64,000 bases of DNA from JACQAP01 sp035275265 (GTDB taxonomy: Bacteria > Pseudomonadota > Gammaproteobacteria > Burkholderiales > JACQAP01). The stretch spans positions 150,140-214,139 of the forward strand of contig DATENC010000008.1 of NCBI GenBank assembly GCA_035275265.1, written 5' to 3'. The position numbers and the translations under genes are program-made. This document shows positions 25,997 to 34,220 of this stretch, piece by piece. Within the stretch, counting starts at the first letter, position 1, and every line of letters begins with the position of its first letter. The notes under the pieces are model-generated. The model was not told where the DNA came from. It saw only the letters and a program-made list of their open reading frames with translations, and searched no databases.

Positions 25997-27031
25997 ATGC
26001 ATTATCGTCTTCTCGGCCGTTCGGGCCTGCTGGTCTCGGAGATCTGCCTCGGCACCATGACCTATGGCGGCAAGGGGCGATGGCAGCCCATCGGACAACT
26101 CGGCCTCGCCGAAGTGGAAGCGCAGGTCAAAGCGGCGTTTGATTCCGGCGTCAATTTCATCGACACCGCCGATGTGTACTCGGAAGGAGATGCCGAGGTA
26201 CTGCTCGGCCAGGCGCTGAAAAAACTCAAACTGCCGCGAGAAGAGTTGATCATTGCAACCAAGGTTCGGATCCGCATGGGCCCGGGGCCGAACCAGGTGG
26301 GGCTGTCGCGCGGCCACATCATGGACGCGGTGGATGCGAGCCTGCGCCGGCTGCAATTGGATCACATCGACCTCTATCAGATCCACGGTCAGGACCTGGC
26401 GACGCCGCTGGAGGAAACGCTGCGCGCGCTGGAAGACCTGGTACGTTCAGGCAAGGTACGCTATCTGGGGCTGAGCAACTATGCCGCGTGGCAGATCATG
26501 AAAGGGGTCGCAATCTCCGAAAAGCGCGGGTGGAACCGTTTCGAAAGCATTCAGGTCCACTACTCGCTCGCCGGCCGCGACATAGAACGCGAGATCGTTC
26601 CGGTGGCGCTCGACCAGGCGCTGGGTATCCTCGTATGGAGTCCGCTGGCAGGCGGGCTGCTGTCGGGAAAATTCAATGAGAAAGAAAAAGGTCCGGAGGG
26701 TGCGCGGCGCACCAACTTCGATTTTCCACCGGTGGATCGGGCACGCGCGTTCCGGTGCGTGGACGCGATGCGGCCGATCGCCCAGGAGCAGGGTGTCTCG
26801 ATCGCACGAGTTGCCCTGGCGTGGCTGCTGCATCAGCCGGGAGTCGCAAGCGTGATCGTCGGCGCCAAGACCAACGAACAGCTCGCCGACAATGTTAGCG
26901 CCACAGACTTGCGCCTGTCCGAGTCGGACCTGCAAATCCTGAACAACGTCAGCAAACTGCCGCCCGAGTATCCGGGCTGGATGTTCGAGCGACAGAATCG
27001 CGATCGGCTTCCCGGCGGGGCGATTACCTGA
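25997..27031 (+). CDS. Aldo/keto reductase
   Basis: NADP-dependent oxidoreductase with a TIM barrel, 344 residues. The catalytic tetrad is visible: aspartate and tyrosine in FIDTADVYSEGDAE, lysine in IATKVRI, histidine in YQIHGQD. The C-terminal SVIVGAKTNEQLADN binds the cofactor. It resembles the YajO/YghZ-type branch. The ATG at 25997 is preceded by GGAGGG; a longer open frame upstream lacks one. It precedes Liv system 2 by about 160 bases on the same strand and may reduce a carbonyl intermediate of that pathway. Confidence 0.9.
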   Translation: MHYRLLGRSGLLVSEICLGTMTYGGKGRWQPIGQLGLAEVEAQVKAAFDSGVNFIDTADVYSEGDAEVLLGQALKKLKLPREELIIATKVRIRMGPGPNQVGLSRGHIMDAVDASLRRLQLDHIDLYQIHGQDLATPLEETLRALEDLVRSGKVRYLGLSNYAAWQIMKGVAISEKRGWNRFESIQVHYSLAGRDIEREIVPVALDQALGILVWSPLAGGLLSGKFNEKEKGPEGARRTNFDFPPVDRARAFRCVDAMRPIAQEQGVSIARVALAWLLHQPGVASVIVGAKTNEQLADNVSATDLRLSESDLQILNNVSKLPPEYPGWMFERQNRDRLPGGAIT

Positions 27032-27192
27032 CAATCTGCGACTGTGCCGTTCCTGCAGAATCTCGGTGATCCACCACCTGACTGCCCCGGACCGGAAGCC
27101 GGGCAAGCTGCTATAGTCCGTTGGTTCGCGTACTTTCAGAAGAGCGAGCACAAGAAATAAAAGGCTGCGGCGGACTGATCAGGGGGAGTACG

Positions 27193-28458
27193 GTGACAAA
27201 GTTCCAGTGCAGAGCCGTCCTGGGGATTGTTGGGGCGATCACTGCCGCACTGTCAGTTTGTGCGCTTCTGACCAGCGCCTACGCACAGAGCAAACAGCCG
27301 ATCCGCATCGGTCTCTCGATTTCGCAAACCGGCCCGTTGAGCAGCGCTGGAAAATCCGGATTGGTCGCGCTGGAAATCTGGCGCGACGATGTCAACGCCG
27401 GCGGCGGGTTGCTCGGGCGCCCGGTGGAATTGGTTGTTTACGACGACCAAAGCAATCCGTCAATGACGCCGGGCATCTATACCAAACTGCTGGACGTGGA
27501 CAAGGTCGACCTCCTGGTCGCTCCCTACGCGACCAACCCGACCGCCCCGATCATGCCGCTGGTGAAGCAGCGCGACCGGTTGCTGATCGGCAACTTCGCG
27601 CTCGACGTGAATGCGCATATCCGGCACGACAAGTACTTCAACAACCAGCCATGGGCGTCGGCCAAGGATTCGGCCGCTCCCTACCTTGGCCTGTGCCGCA
27701 AACTCGGAGCGAAGACCATCGCCATCCTCGCGGCCGACGCCGAGTTCGCGCAAAACCTCGCCGGCGGCATTCGTGCAGGGCTGAAGGACTACGGCCTGCA
27801 GCCAGTCTACGACCAGAACTACCCGCCGAACACGGTTGAATTTTCGTCCGTGATCCGCGCCATTCGCGCGAAAAAACCTGATGCAGTGTTCGTCGCCTCG
27901 TATCCGTCCGATTCCACTGCGATCATCCGTTCGGTGAACGAGATCGGCATCGGCGACAACGTCATGCTGCTCGGCGGCGGCATGGTCGGCCTGCAATACG
28001 CCTCCATCATGGAATCCCTTGGTTCCATGCTGAATGGCGTGGTGAACTACAACACCTGGGCGCCGGAGAAGACGATGGACTTCCCGGGGATTCGCGGCTT
28101 CCTGACCCGTTACCAGGCGCGAGCAAAACAGGCGAACGTGGATCCGCTCGGCTTCTATCTACCACCGTTCGACTATGCGATCGGCCAGATCCTGGCGCAG
28201 GCGGTGACCGCGACCGGAAGTCTGGATCATAAAGTCCTCGCAAATTACCTCAGAGAGCACGAAATAAAAACGATCGTCGGCAGCATTCGGTATGGTCCGA
28301 CCGGAGAATGGGCGAACCCGCGCATCGTATACGTCCAGTTTCGAGGGATCGCGGACAAGAACCTCGAGCAATTCCGCGGCGCTGGCAAACAGGTAATCGT
28401 CGCGCCGGATGTCTTCAAGACCGGAGAAGTGATCCCCTTCAGTCAGGCGCGCAACTAG
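27193..28458 (+). CDS. Liv-type periplasmic substrate-binding protein, system 2
   Basis: 421-residue binding protein with a signal peptide ending ALLTSAYAQ and the LivK-like first strand PIRIGLSISQTGPLSSAGKS. The start is a GTG at 27193 with GGGGGAG four bases upstream; the open frame extends to 27121 without a ribosome site. The body contains the type-1 binding domain with a central hinge region, e.g. IRAKKPDAVFVASYPSDS. First gene of the livK-H-M-G-F cluster (plus strand) that leads into two oxidoreductases. Ligand unknown. Confidence 0.92.
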   Translation: MTKFQCRAVLGIVGAITAALSVCALLTSAYAQSKQPIRIGLSISQTGPLSSAGKSGLVALEIWRDDVNAGGGLLGRPVELVVYDDQSNPSMTPGIYTKLLDVDKVDLLVAPYATNPTAPIMPLVKQRDRLLIGNFALDVNAHIRHDKYFNNQPWASAKDSAAPYLGLCRKLGAKTIAILAADAEFAQNLAGGIRAGLKDYGLQPVYDQNYPPNTVEFSSVIRAIRAKKPDAVFVASYPSDSTAIIRSVNEIGIGDNVMLLGGGMVGLQYASIMESLGSMLNGVVNYNTWAPEKTMDFPGIRGFLTRYQARAKQANVDPLGFYLPPFDYAIGQILAQAVTATGSLDHKVLANYLREHEIKTIVGSIRYGPTGEWANPRIVYVQFRGIADKNLEQFRGAGKQVIVAPDVFKTGEVIPFSQARN

Positions 28459-28499
28459 CCTGCGAGCCGGCCGAACGTCACCCTAGACAGGACCCAGTG

Positions 28500-29372
28500 A
28501 TGCCGTTCGAGCTTCTTGGCGAAGCCATCATCGCCGGCGTGCTGCTCGGCTGCTTCTATGCCGCCGTGAGCGTGGGCCTTTCGGTTGCGTTCGGACTTCT
28601 CGACGTGCCGCAGATTGCACATCCGGCCTTTCTGGTGCTGGGTGCATACGGCGCATACTTTCTGGGCAGCTTCGGCCTGGATCCTTTGGTCGCCGGAGTC
28701 CTTCTTACGCCGGTCTTTTTCCTGGCCGGTCTGGCCGTTTACCGCTTCTACCACGCCGCCTTCGAAAGCCGCGGCACCGACGCGGGCCTGCGTGGGCTTG
28801 CTCTCTTTTTCGGCGTCGCGTTCATCGTGGAGGTGGTGCTGATCCTGTCCTTCGGCGTGGATCAGCGCATGGTAGAGGCCGTTTACATAGGCAAGAGCGT
28901 CGCACTGGGCGAGATGCGAATGCCCATGCGGATGCTGGTTGCCTTCGGCGTGGCGCTGGTACTGATCGCCGGGCTCTCGTTGTATCTGTCCGGGACGTTC
29001 ACCGGCCGAGCGATCAAGGCTGTGGCACAAGACCAGATTGCGTTGGCACTGATGGGCGCCGACCCGGTGCGCATCAAGCAATGGGCATTCGGCATCGCCA
29101 CCGGAACTTGTGCGCTCGCCGGCGCCCTGCTGATCATCGTCGCTCCGGTCGAGCCCGGGTTGGGGCGTCTTTATATCGGCAGGACTTTTTGCGTTGCCGT
29201 GCTCGCAGGGCTGGGAAGCATGCCGGGCACTCTCGTCGCAGGCATCATCCTCGGCATCGCCGAGAGCGTCGTGCTCACCTCGCTCGGTGCATCCTGGGCG
29301 CCCGCAGTGGCCTTCGGGCTCCTTCTACTCGTGCTGGCCGTGCGGCCAGCCGGGCTATTCGGGCAACGCTGA
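28500..29372 (+). CDS. Liv-type ABC transporter permease (LivH-like), system 2
   Basis: 290-residue permease with about eight membrane helices, beginning MPFELLGEAIIAGVLLGCFY. The coupling segment TGRAIKAVAQDQIALALMGAD is typical of LivH. The start ATG at 28500 is chosen because the helix follows directly; upstream codons overlap the binding-protein gene in another frame. Its stop overlaps the next start (TGATG), showing tight coupling with LivM. Confidence 0.92.
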   Translation: MPFELLGEAIIAGVLLGCFYAAVSVGLSVAFGLLDVPQIAHPAFLVLGAYGAYFLGSFGLDPLVAGVLLTPVFFLAGLAVYRFYHAAFESRGTDAGLRGLALFFGVAFIVEVVLILSFGVDQRMVEAVYIGKSVALGEMRMPMRMLVAFGVALVLIAGLSLYLSGTFTGRAIKAVAQDQIALALMGADPVRIKQWAFGIATGTCALAGALLIIVAPVEPGLGRLYIGRTFCVAVLAGLGSMPGTLVAGIILGIAESVVLTSLGASWAPAVAFGLLLLVLAVRPAGLFGQR

Positions 29373-30349
29373 TGGTCGAACGACCTGCCCATTGCGCCGT
29401 GAAGGGCTGGAACCGTTTCGTGGTCGGAGCAATCGCGATGCTGGTCGTCGCCGTGCTCCTGACGCGTGTCGTAGGCAATGAGTACTTTTTCTTCGCTGGC
29501 TACGTGGTACTGCAATTCATTGTGCTCGCAACTGCCTGGAACATCCTCGGGGGCTACGCCGGTTACGTGAACTTCGGCTCGGGCGCATTCTTCGCCGCGG
29601 GCGCCTATACCGCCGTGGCCCTCATCAAGGCTTTCGCGGCGCCGTTGCTCGTTCAACTCGTCGTCGCAGCGATGGTGACAGGCCTGATGGGTTTCGCGAT
29701 CGGCGCGATGACTTTGCGCCTTCGCGGAATCTTCTTCTCGATTGCCACGGTCGCAATCGCCGTGATCTGCGAAACGATCGTGCTCAACTGGGACTTCGTC
29801 GGCGGCGCCCGGGGCGCCACGGTACTACAGCCGCCTGCGCCCGCTTTTTTCGTGTCCTACGCCCGGCTGCTTTTCGTGATCATGACACTGCTCGCCATCC
29901 TCGCCGTCGTGCTGGCGCGGTACATCGAGATTTCTCGGATAGGCCGCGGATTGCGCGCGATCCGCGATAGCGAGGAAGCGGCCGAATCCGTCGGAGTTCC
30001 GACCTTGAAACTGAAACTCTTCGCCGCGACAGTTTCCGGCGCGCTGATGGGAATCGCAGGCGCACCGTTTCCTCTCTACATGAACTTCATCGAGCCCAAT
30101 TCCGCATTCAGCCTCAACTATGCAGTCTCTGCTCTGGCCATGCCCATCATCGGCGGCACGGCGAGTTGGGCCGGACCGGTGATCGGCGCAGTATTGCTGG
30201 GTTCCGTGCAGCAGATCGTTACCGTGACAATGTCCTCGGAACTTAACGTTCTTGTCCTGGGGCTGTTGTTGGTCGCGTTCGTCGTAGCGGCGCCCGAGGG
30301 CATCCTGGGGCTCGCGCGCAGACTTTCCGGGAAGGCAGGTGCCAGGTGA
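29372..30349 (+). CDS. Liv-type ABC transporter permease (LivM-like), system 2
   Basis: 325 residues, about nine membrane segments. After a short N-terminal stretch the pattern FAGYVVLQFIVLATAWNILG and GYAGYVNFGSGAFFAAGAYT is the LivM opening. The EEAAESVGVPTLKLKLFA loop contacts the ATPases. Its ATG shares one base with the LivH stop, and its end overlaps the GTG start of the LivG gene by four bases. Confidence 0.92.
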   Translation: MVERPAHCAVKGWNRFVVGAIAMLVVAVLLTRVVGNEYFFFAGYVVLQFIVLATAWNILGGYAGYVNFGSGAFFAAGAYTAVALIKAFAAPLLVQLVVAAMVTGLMGFAIGAMTLRLRGIFFSIATVAIAVICETIVLNWDFVGGARGATVLQPPAPAFFVSYARLLFVIMTLLAILAVVLARYIEISRIGRGLRAIRDSEEAAESVGVPTLKLKLFAATVSGALMGIAGAPFPLYMNFIEPNSAFSLNYAVSALAMPIIGGTASWAGPVIGAVLLGSVQQIVTVTMSSELNVLVLGLLLVAFVVAAPEGILGLARRLSGKAGAR

Positions 30350-31074
30350 CCGGGGATTTGCTCGAAGTCGACGCAGTCACCAAGCGTTTCGGCGGATATG
30401 TCGCGCTCTCGGAAGTGAGTCTGAGCGTGCGGTCGGGCGAGCGGCTCGGCATCATCGGGCCCAACGGCTCCGGCAAGACTACGCTCCTCAACTGCATCTG
30501 CGGATCGCTGCACAGCGACGGAGGATCGATCGGATTCGACGGCGTCGACGTTACCCGCTTTGCCGCCTACAGGCGCGCGCGCATGGGCATCGCGCGCAGT
30601 TTCCAGGTCCCGCGCCCGTTTTCGAGCATGACGCTGGCCGAGAACGTCGCGGTACCGCTGGAATACGTCACGCACCGGCAATCCCTGCACGGCGCAGATG
30701 TTTCCGCCGAAGCTCGGTCCATCCTCGCGCAGATGGGTTTGGCTGACAAAGCCGATGCGCAGACCGGCAGCCTGACTCAGGTGGATTTGCGCAAGCTGGA
30801 ATTGGCTCGCACGATGGCGGTCCGCCCGCGCCTGTTGGTCCTGGACGAAGTAATGGCCGGGCTATCCTCCGTCGAAGTCGATGAAATGCTCGAAATCATT
30901 CTCGGCCTGAGCCGTCAGGGCGTCACCATCATGATGATCGAGCACATCATGCGTGCGATCATGCGTTTCTCCGAACGTGTGGTATGCATGGATGCAGGGC
31001 GCGTCATGGCCGACGGGCCGCCGGATCATATCGTGCAGGACCCCGATGTACAGAGGATCTACCTCGGTGTTTAG
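30346..31074 (+). CDS. Liv-type ABC ATPase (LivG-like), system 2
   Basis: 242-residue ATPase starting at a GTG inside the end of livM. Walker A GPNGSGKTT near 39-47, the GIARSFQVPRPFSSMT Q-loop region and Walker B LLVLDEVMAGL. As in other LivG proteins the signature is modified (TQVDLRKLELART). Forms a heterodimer with the LivF-like subunit that follows. Confidence 0.93.
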   Translation: MTGDLLEVDAVTKRFGGYVALSEVSLSVRSGERLGIIGPNGSGKTTLLNCICGSLHSDGGSIGFDGVDVTRFAAYRRARMGIARSFQVPRPFSSMTLAENVAVPLEYVTHRQSLHGADVSAEARSILAQMGLADKADAQTGSLTQVDLRKLELARTMAVRPRLLVLDEVMAGLSSVEVDEMLEIILGLSRQGVTIMMIEHIMRAIMRFSERVVCMDAGRVMADGPPDHIVQDPDVQRIYLGV

Positions 31075-31795
31075 ATTAGCGATCGATTCTCTCGAGGCGG
31101 GATATGGGGCCGTGAGGGCGCTGCACGGCGTGTCGCTCGAGGTCAGACAGGGCGAGACCGTGGCCTTGCTTGGAACCAACGGCAACGGCAAAAGCACGTT
31201 GATGAAATGCATCATGGGATTGCTCAAACCCTCCCGCGGCACGATCGTTCTGGAAACGGACGGCGAGCGAGTCGAGCTGACCGGAAGAAACCCCCATGAG
31301 ATCGTCGCGCTGGGCGTGGTGATGGTTCCGGAGGGTCGCCGTCTTTTCCCCAAGCTCAGCGTCAGAGAAAATCTTCTGCTCGGTGCATTCCGGCGCGGGG
31401 CACGAGGCGCCATCGAGCAGAATCTTGCGCTCTGCCACGAAGCCTTCCCCGTTCTGCAGGAACGATCCTCGCAAGTGGCGGGGAACCTGAGCGGCGGCCA
31501 GCAGCAGATGCTCGCGATTGCGCGTGCAATCATGTCGGCGCCGAGGCTCCTTCTGGTCGACGAACCTTCGGTGGGCCTGTCGCCGGTTCTGGTGAAACAG
31601 ATGATCGACATGATCGCGGCGCTCAAGCAGCGCTTCGGCCTGACGGTGTTGATGGCCGAGCAGAATTTCCATCAGGCCAGCCGTATTGCGGACCGGGGTT
31701 ACATCATCGTTCATGGTGAAATCGCCTTCCAAGGCAGGAACCTGAGCGAACTGCAGGGCAGCGAACTGGTGAAAAGCTACTATCTGGGGTCATGA
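31067..31795 (+). CDS. Liv-type ABC ATPase (LivF-like), system 2
   Basis: 242-residue ATPase. Walker A GTNGNGKST, signature LSGGQQQM, Walker B LLLVDEPS, and the LivF-type MAEQNFHQASRIADRGYI end. I place the start at a GTG at 31067, overlapping livG by eight bases; it begins the FRLAIDSLEAGYG strand with no extra residues. Threonine replaces the usual proline in the Walker A loop (GTNGNGKST), which is seen in some LivF proteins. Confidence 0.92.
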   Translation: MFRLAIDSLEAGYGAVRALHGVSLEVRQGETVALLGTNGNGKSTLMKCIMGLLKPSRGTIVLETDGERVELTGRNPHEIVALGVVMVPEGRRLFPKLSVRENLLLGAFRRGARGAIEQNLALCHEAFPVLQERSSQVAGNLSGGQQQMLAIARAIMSAPRLLLVDEPSVGLSPVLVKQMIDMIAALKQRFGLTVLMAEQNFHQASRIADRGYIIVHGEIAFQGRNLSELQGSELVKSYYLGS

Positions 31796-31831
31796 CTTGA
31801 AGTGGCCACGGACGAACACGGGAGAGCGACG

Positions 31832-32734
31832 ATGGCATCACTGCCGCGCGTAGGTTGGATCGGTGCCGGACGTATGGGCGTGCCGATGGCCGGTTTCATT
31901 TTGAAAGCCGGTTATGTGCTGAGTGTTTTTTCGCCCACCCCGGCAAGCCGGCAGAAACTTGTTGCGCTCGGGGCCCGGGAGACCGTGAGCGCGGCGCAAT
32001 GCGCACGCGCCGCGGAAGTCATATTCGCCGCCGTCCCCGACGACGCCGCGTTGCGTGAAGTAGCGCTCGGACCGCACGGTGTGCTGGCCAACGCCGGGAC
32101 TGGCGCGATCTTCGCGGACACCAGCACCGTTTCGCCGGAAATTTCCGCCGAGATCGATCGCGAAGCGGCGGCGCGCGGCGTGGCCTACCTGCGCATGCCC
32201 ATTTCAGGCAACGCCACGTCTGCCCGAAGCGGAGACATCACGGTACTCGTGTCGGGACCTGAGGCGGCGTGGCGCAGCGTGAAACCCATCGTCGAGACAT
32301 TCAGCAGGGCGCAAGTGTACTTGGGTGCCGGGGAGCAGGCGCGCTATATGAAGCTCGTGGTCAACGCGGTGGTCGTCAGCACTGCACAGGCAATGGCGGA
32401 AGCGTTGACGCTGGGTCGCAAGGCCGGACTCGAATGGAACCTCATGCTCGACACCATCGCGAACAGCACCATCGCCTCTCCCTGGCTCAAGGCGAAGATC
32501 GCGCTGCTGAAGCCGCGGGACTTCACGCCGACGATGACCCCGAGGCTGATCCTGAAGGATATCGATTTGATGCTCGCCGCCGCGCGCGTCAACGATGTGA
32601 CCATGCCCTTGACGTCGCTGACGCGCGAGCTTTGGCAGGATCTGGTGAGCGAGGGTTATGGTGACCAAGATTACATGGCGGCAGTGAAGCTGGCCGAGAA
32701 ACGCTCCGGCGTGGTCACCGATAGCGAAGATTGA
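31832..32734 (+). CDS. NAD(P)-dependent beta-hydroxyacid dehydrogenase
   Basis: 300-residue enzyme of the 3-hydroxyisobutyrate/tartronate-semialdehyde dehydrogenase family. The cofactor loop GWIGAGRMGVPMAG is near the N-terminus, the substrate loop MPISGNATSARSG follows, and the catalytic lysine sits in RYMKLVVNAVV. The ATG at 31832 is preceded by GGGAGA at about 5 bases; a GTG at 31802 is possible but less likely. It lies 36 bases after the Liv system 2 genes, so it probably oxidises a 2-hydroxyacid derived from the imported compound. Confidence 0.9.
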   Translation: MASLPRVGWIGAGRMGVPMAGFILKAGYVLSVFSPTPASRQKLVALGARETVSAAQCARAAEVIFAAVPDDAALREVALGPHGVLANAGTGAIFADTSTVSPEISAEIDREAAARGVAYLRMPISGNATSARSGDITVLVSGPEAAWRSVKPIVETFSRAQVYLGAGEQARYMKLVVNAVVVSTAQAMAEALTLGRKAGLEWNLMLDTIANSTIASPWLKAKIALLKPRDFTPTMTPRLILKDIDLMLAAARVNDVTMPLTSLTRELWQDLVSEGYGDQDYMAAVKLAEKRSGVVTDSED

Positions 32735-32752
32735 ATCGGGGAAAGAAGAATC

Positions 32753-33988
32753 ATGGCAACTGACGCAGGCATCCATCGCGGACGAGTCATCGTCATAGGC
32801 GGCTCGCTTGTCGGGCTGATCGCGGGCAATTTGTTTCACCGGATGGGTTGGGATGTCCATGTTTTCGAACGCGTGAGCGGCAATGTCGAAGGCCGCGGCG
32901 CAGGGATCACCATCCTTCCCGGGCTTGTCGATGGATTTCGCGCAGCAGGTGCCGATGTATCCGAGCAATCCCTGGGCGTCGAGCTACCGGCGCGCATCGC
33001 GCTGGACAAGGCGGGGAGGGTCGTCGCCGAGCGTCCCTTCCGGCAGGTGATGACATCGTGGAAGCGTCTGTACGATGCGCTGAAGAATATATTCCCGGAC
33101 GAGCACTATCACGCAGGCATGACGCTCGAGCACGTCGAGCAGAACGACGCCAACGTGACTGCGTGTTTTGTCGGCGGCGAACGCGTCGAGGCCGACCTTC
33201 TCATCGGTGCCGACGGATTGCGCTCCACGGTGCGCAGTCAGTTCCTGCCCCAGCTTAAGCCGTTCTACGCCGGCTACATTGCCTGGCGCTGCCTGGTGGA
33301 CGAAGGCGAGCTCTCTGCGCCGACTCACGCAGCATTGTTCAATCGCTACACGGTCTGCGTCGCGCCCGGACAACAGGGCGTCGGCTATGCAGTGCCCGGA
33401 CCGGGCCACAACGTCGAGCCAGGGCACAGGCAATTCAACGTCGTCTGGTATTACCCGGTGCCCGAAAGCCGTCTGCGTTCGCTCATGACCGACGATACCG
33501 GCCGTTACCATCCAAACGGGATTCCGCCGGCTTTGATCCGCTCCCGGTTGCGGCAAGAGATGGTGGAGAAAGCACAACTGGTGTTAGCGCCGCAGTTCGC
33601 GGAAGCCGTCGGGCGCGCGAAGCTGCATTTCTTCCAACCGATCGTCGATCTCGAGCTGTCGCGCCTGGTTTTCGGGCGCGTGGTCATCATCGGCGACGCG
33701 GCATTTACTGCCCGGCCGCATGTCGCGATGGGCGTACCCAAGGGTGCCGGTGATGCGGTCGCGCTGGTGGACGCCATCAGGCTGGGCGGCCACGACCCTT
33801 TTGCCGGTCTCGAGCGTTTCGAAGCCCGGCGCCTGCATATGGGCCGCGCCATTGTTGCACGCGGCCGATACCTCGGATCCTACATGGAAGCCCAGTTGAA
33901 ATCGGACGTAGAGCGCCGCGGTGCGGAAGTAATGCGCGTGCCCGAGCGCGTGATGATGGAGACGGCGGCGCCGATGGACTTTGGCTAG
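32753..33988 (+). CDS. FAD-dependent monooxygenase (2,6-dihydroxypyridine hydroxylase-like)
   Basis: 411-residue flavoprotein hydroxylase of the class A group. The FAD loop VIVIGGSLVGLIAGNLFHRM replaces the standard GxGxxG by GGSLVG, as in DhpH-type 2,6-dihydroxypyridine 3-monooxygenases. The second FAD motif is LLIGADGLRSTVR and the ribityl-binding motif VIIGDAAFTARPHVAMG. Expected reaction: NADH-driven ring hydroxylation. Last gene of the system 2 cluster, 18 bases after the dehydrogenase. The aromatic or N-heterocyclic substrate is inferred from the subfamily only. Confidence 0.88.
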   Translation: MATDAGIHRGRVIVIGGSLVGLIAGNLFHRMGWDVHVFERVSGNVEGRGAGITILPGLVDGFRAAGADVSEQSLGVELPARIALDKAGRVVAERPFRQVMTSWKRLYDALKNIFPDEHYHAGMTLEHVEQNDANVTACFVGGERVEADLLIGADGLRSTVRSQFLPQLKPFYAGYIAWRCLVDEGELSAPTHAALFNRYTVCVAPGQQGVGYAVPGPGHNVEPGHRQFNVVWYYPVPESRLRSLMTDDTGRYHPNGIPPALIRSRLRQEMVEKAQLVLAPQFAEAVGRAKLHFFQPIVDLELSRLVFGRVVIIGDAAFTARPHVAMGVPKGAGDAVALVDAIRLGGHDPFAGLERFEARRLHMGRAIVARGRYLGSYMEAQLKSDVERRGAEVMRVPERVMMETAAPMDFG

Positions 33989-34024
33989 GCCGCTTGCTCA
34001 GTCCTGCAGAAAGCAGCACAAGAA

Positions 34025-34047
34025 GGGCGTCGCGAGACGGCCGTTTT
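34025..34047 (+). terminator. Possible Rho-independent terminator after the monooxygenase gene
   Basis: GGCGTC-GCGA-GACGGCC forms a stem with a GCGA loop and one bulged G, followed by TTTTCTTT. It lies about 40 bases after the monooxygenase stop and separates the system 2 cluster from putA. The 5' half (GGGCGTCG) could also pair with CGACGCCC at 34079-34086. Confidence 0.45.
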
Positions 34048-34220
34048 CTTTCTGGGTTGTATGCCAATGAATGCTGTCACGACGCCCGATGTACCAGGAG
34101 AGTTCAATCGTGGCTTCCTCCGGCCTTCGCAGCGAACACACGTGGTAGGAAATTATCGTCCGATCGATGACAGGCGTAGCGCGCAAATTCAGGTAGCGTA
34201 AAATTCGCGCGGGATTTCAT

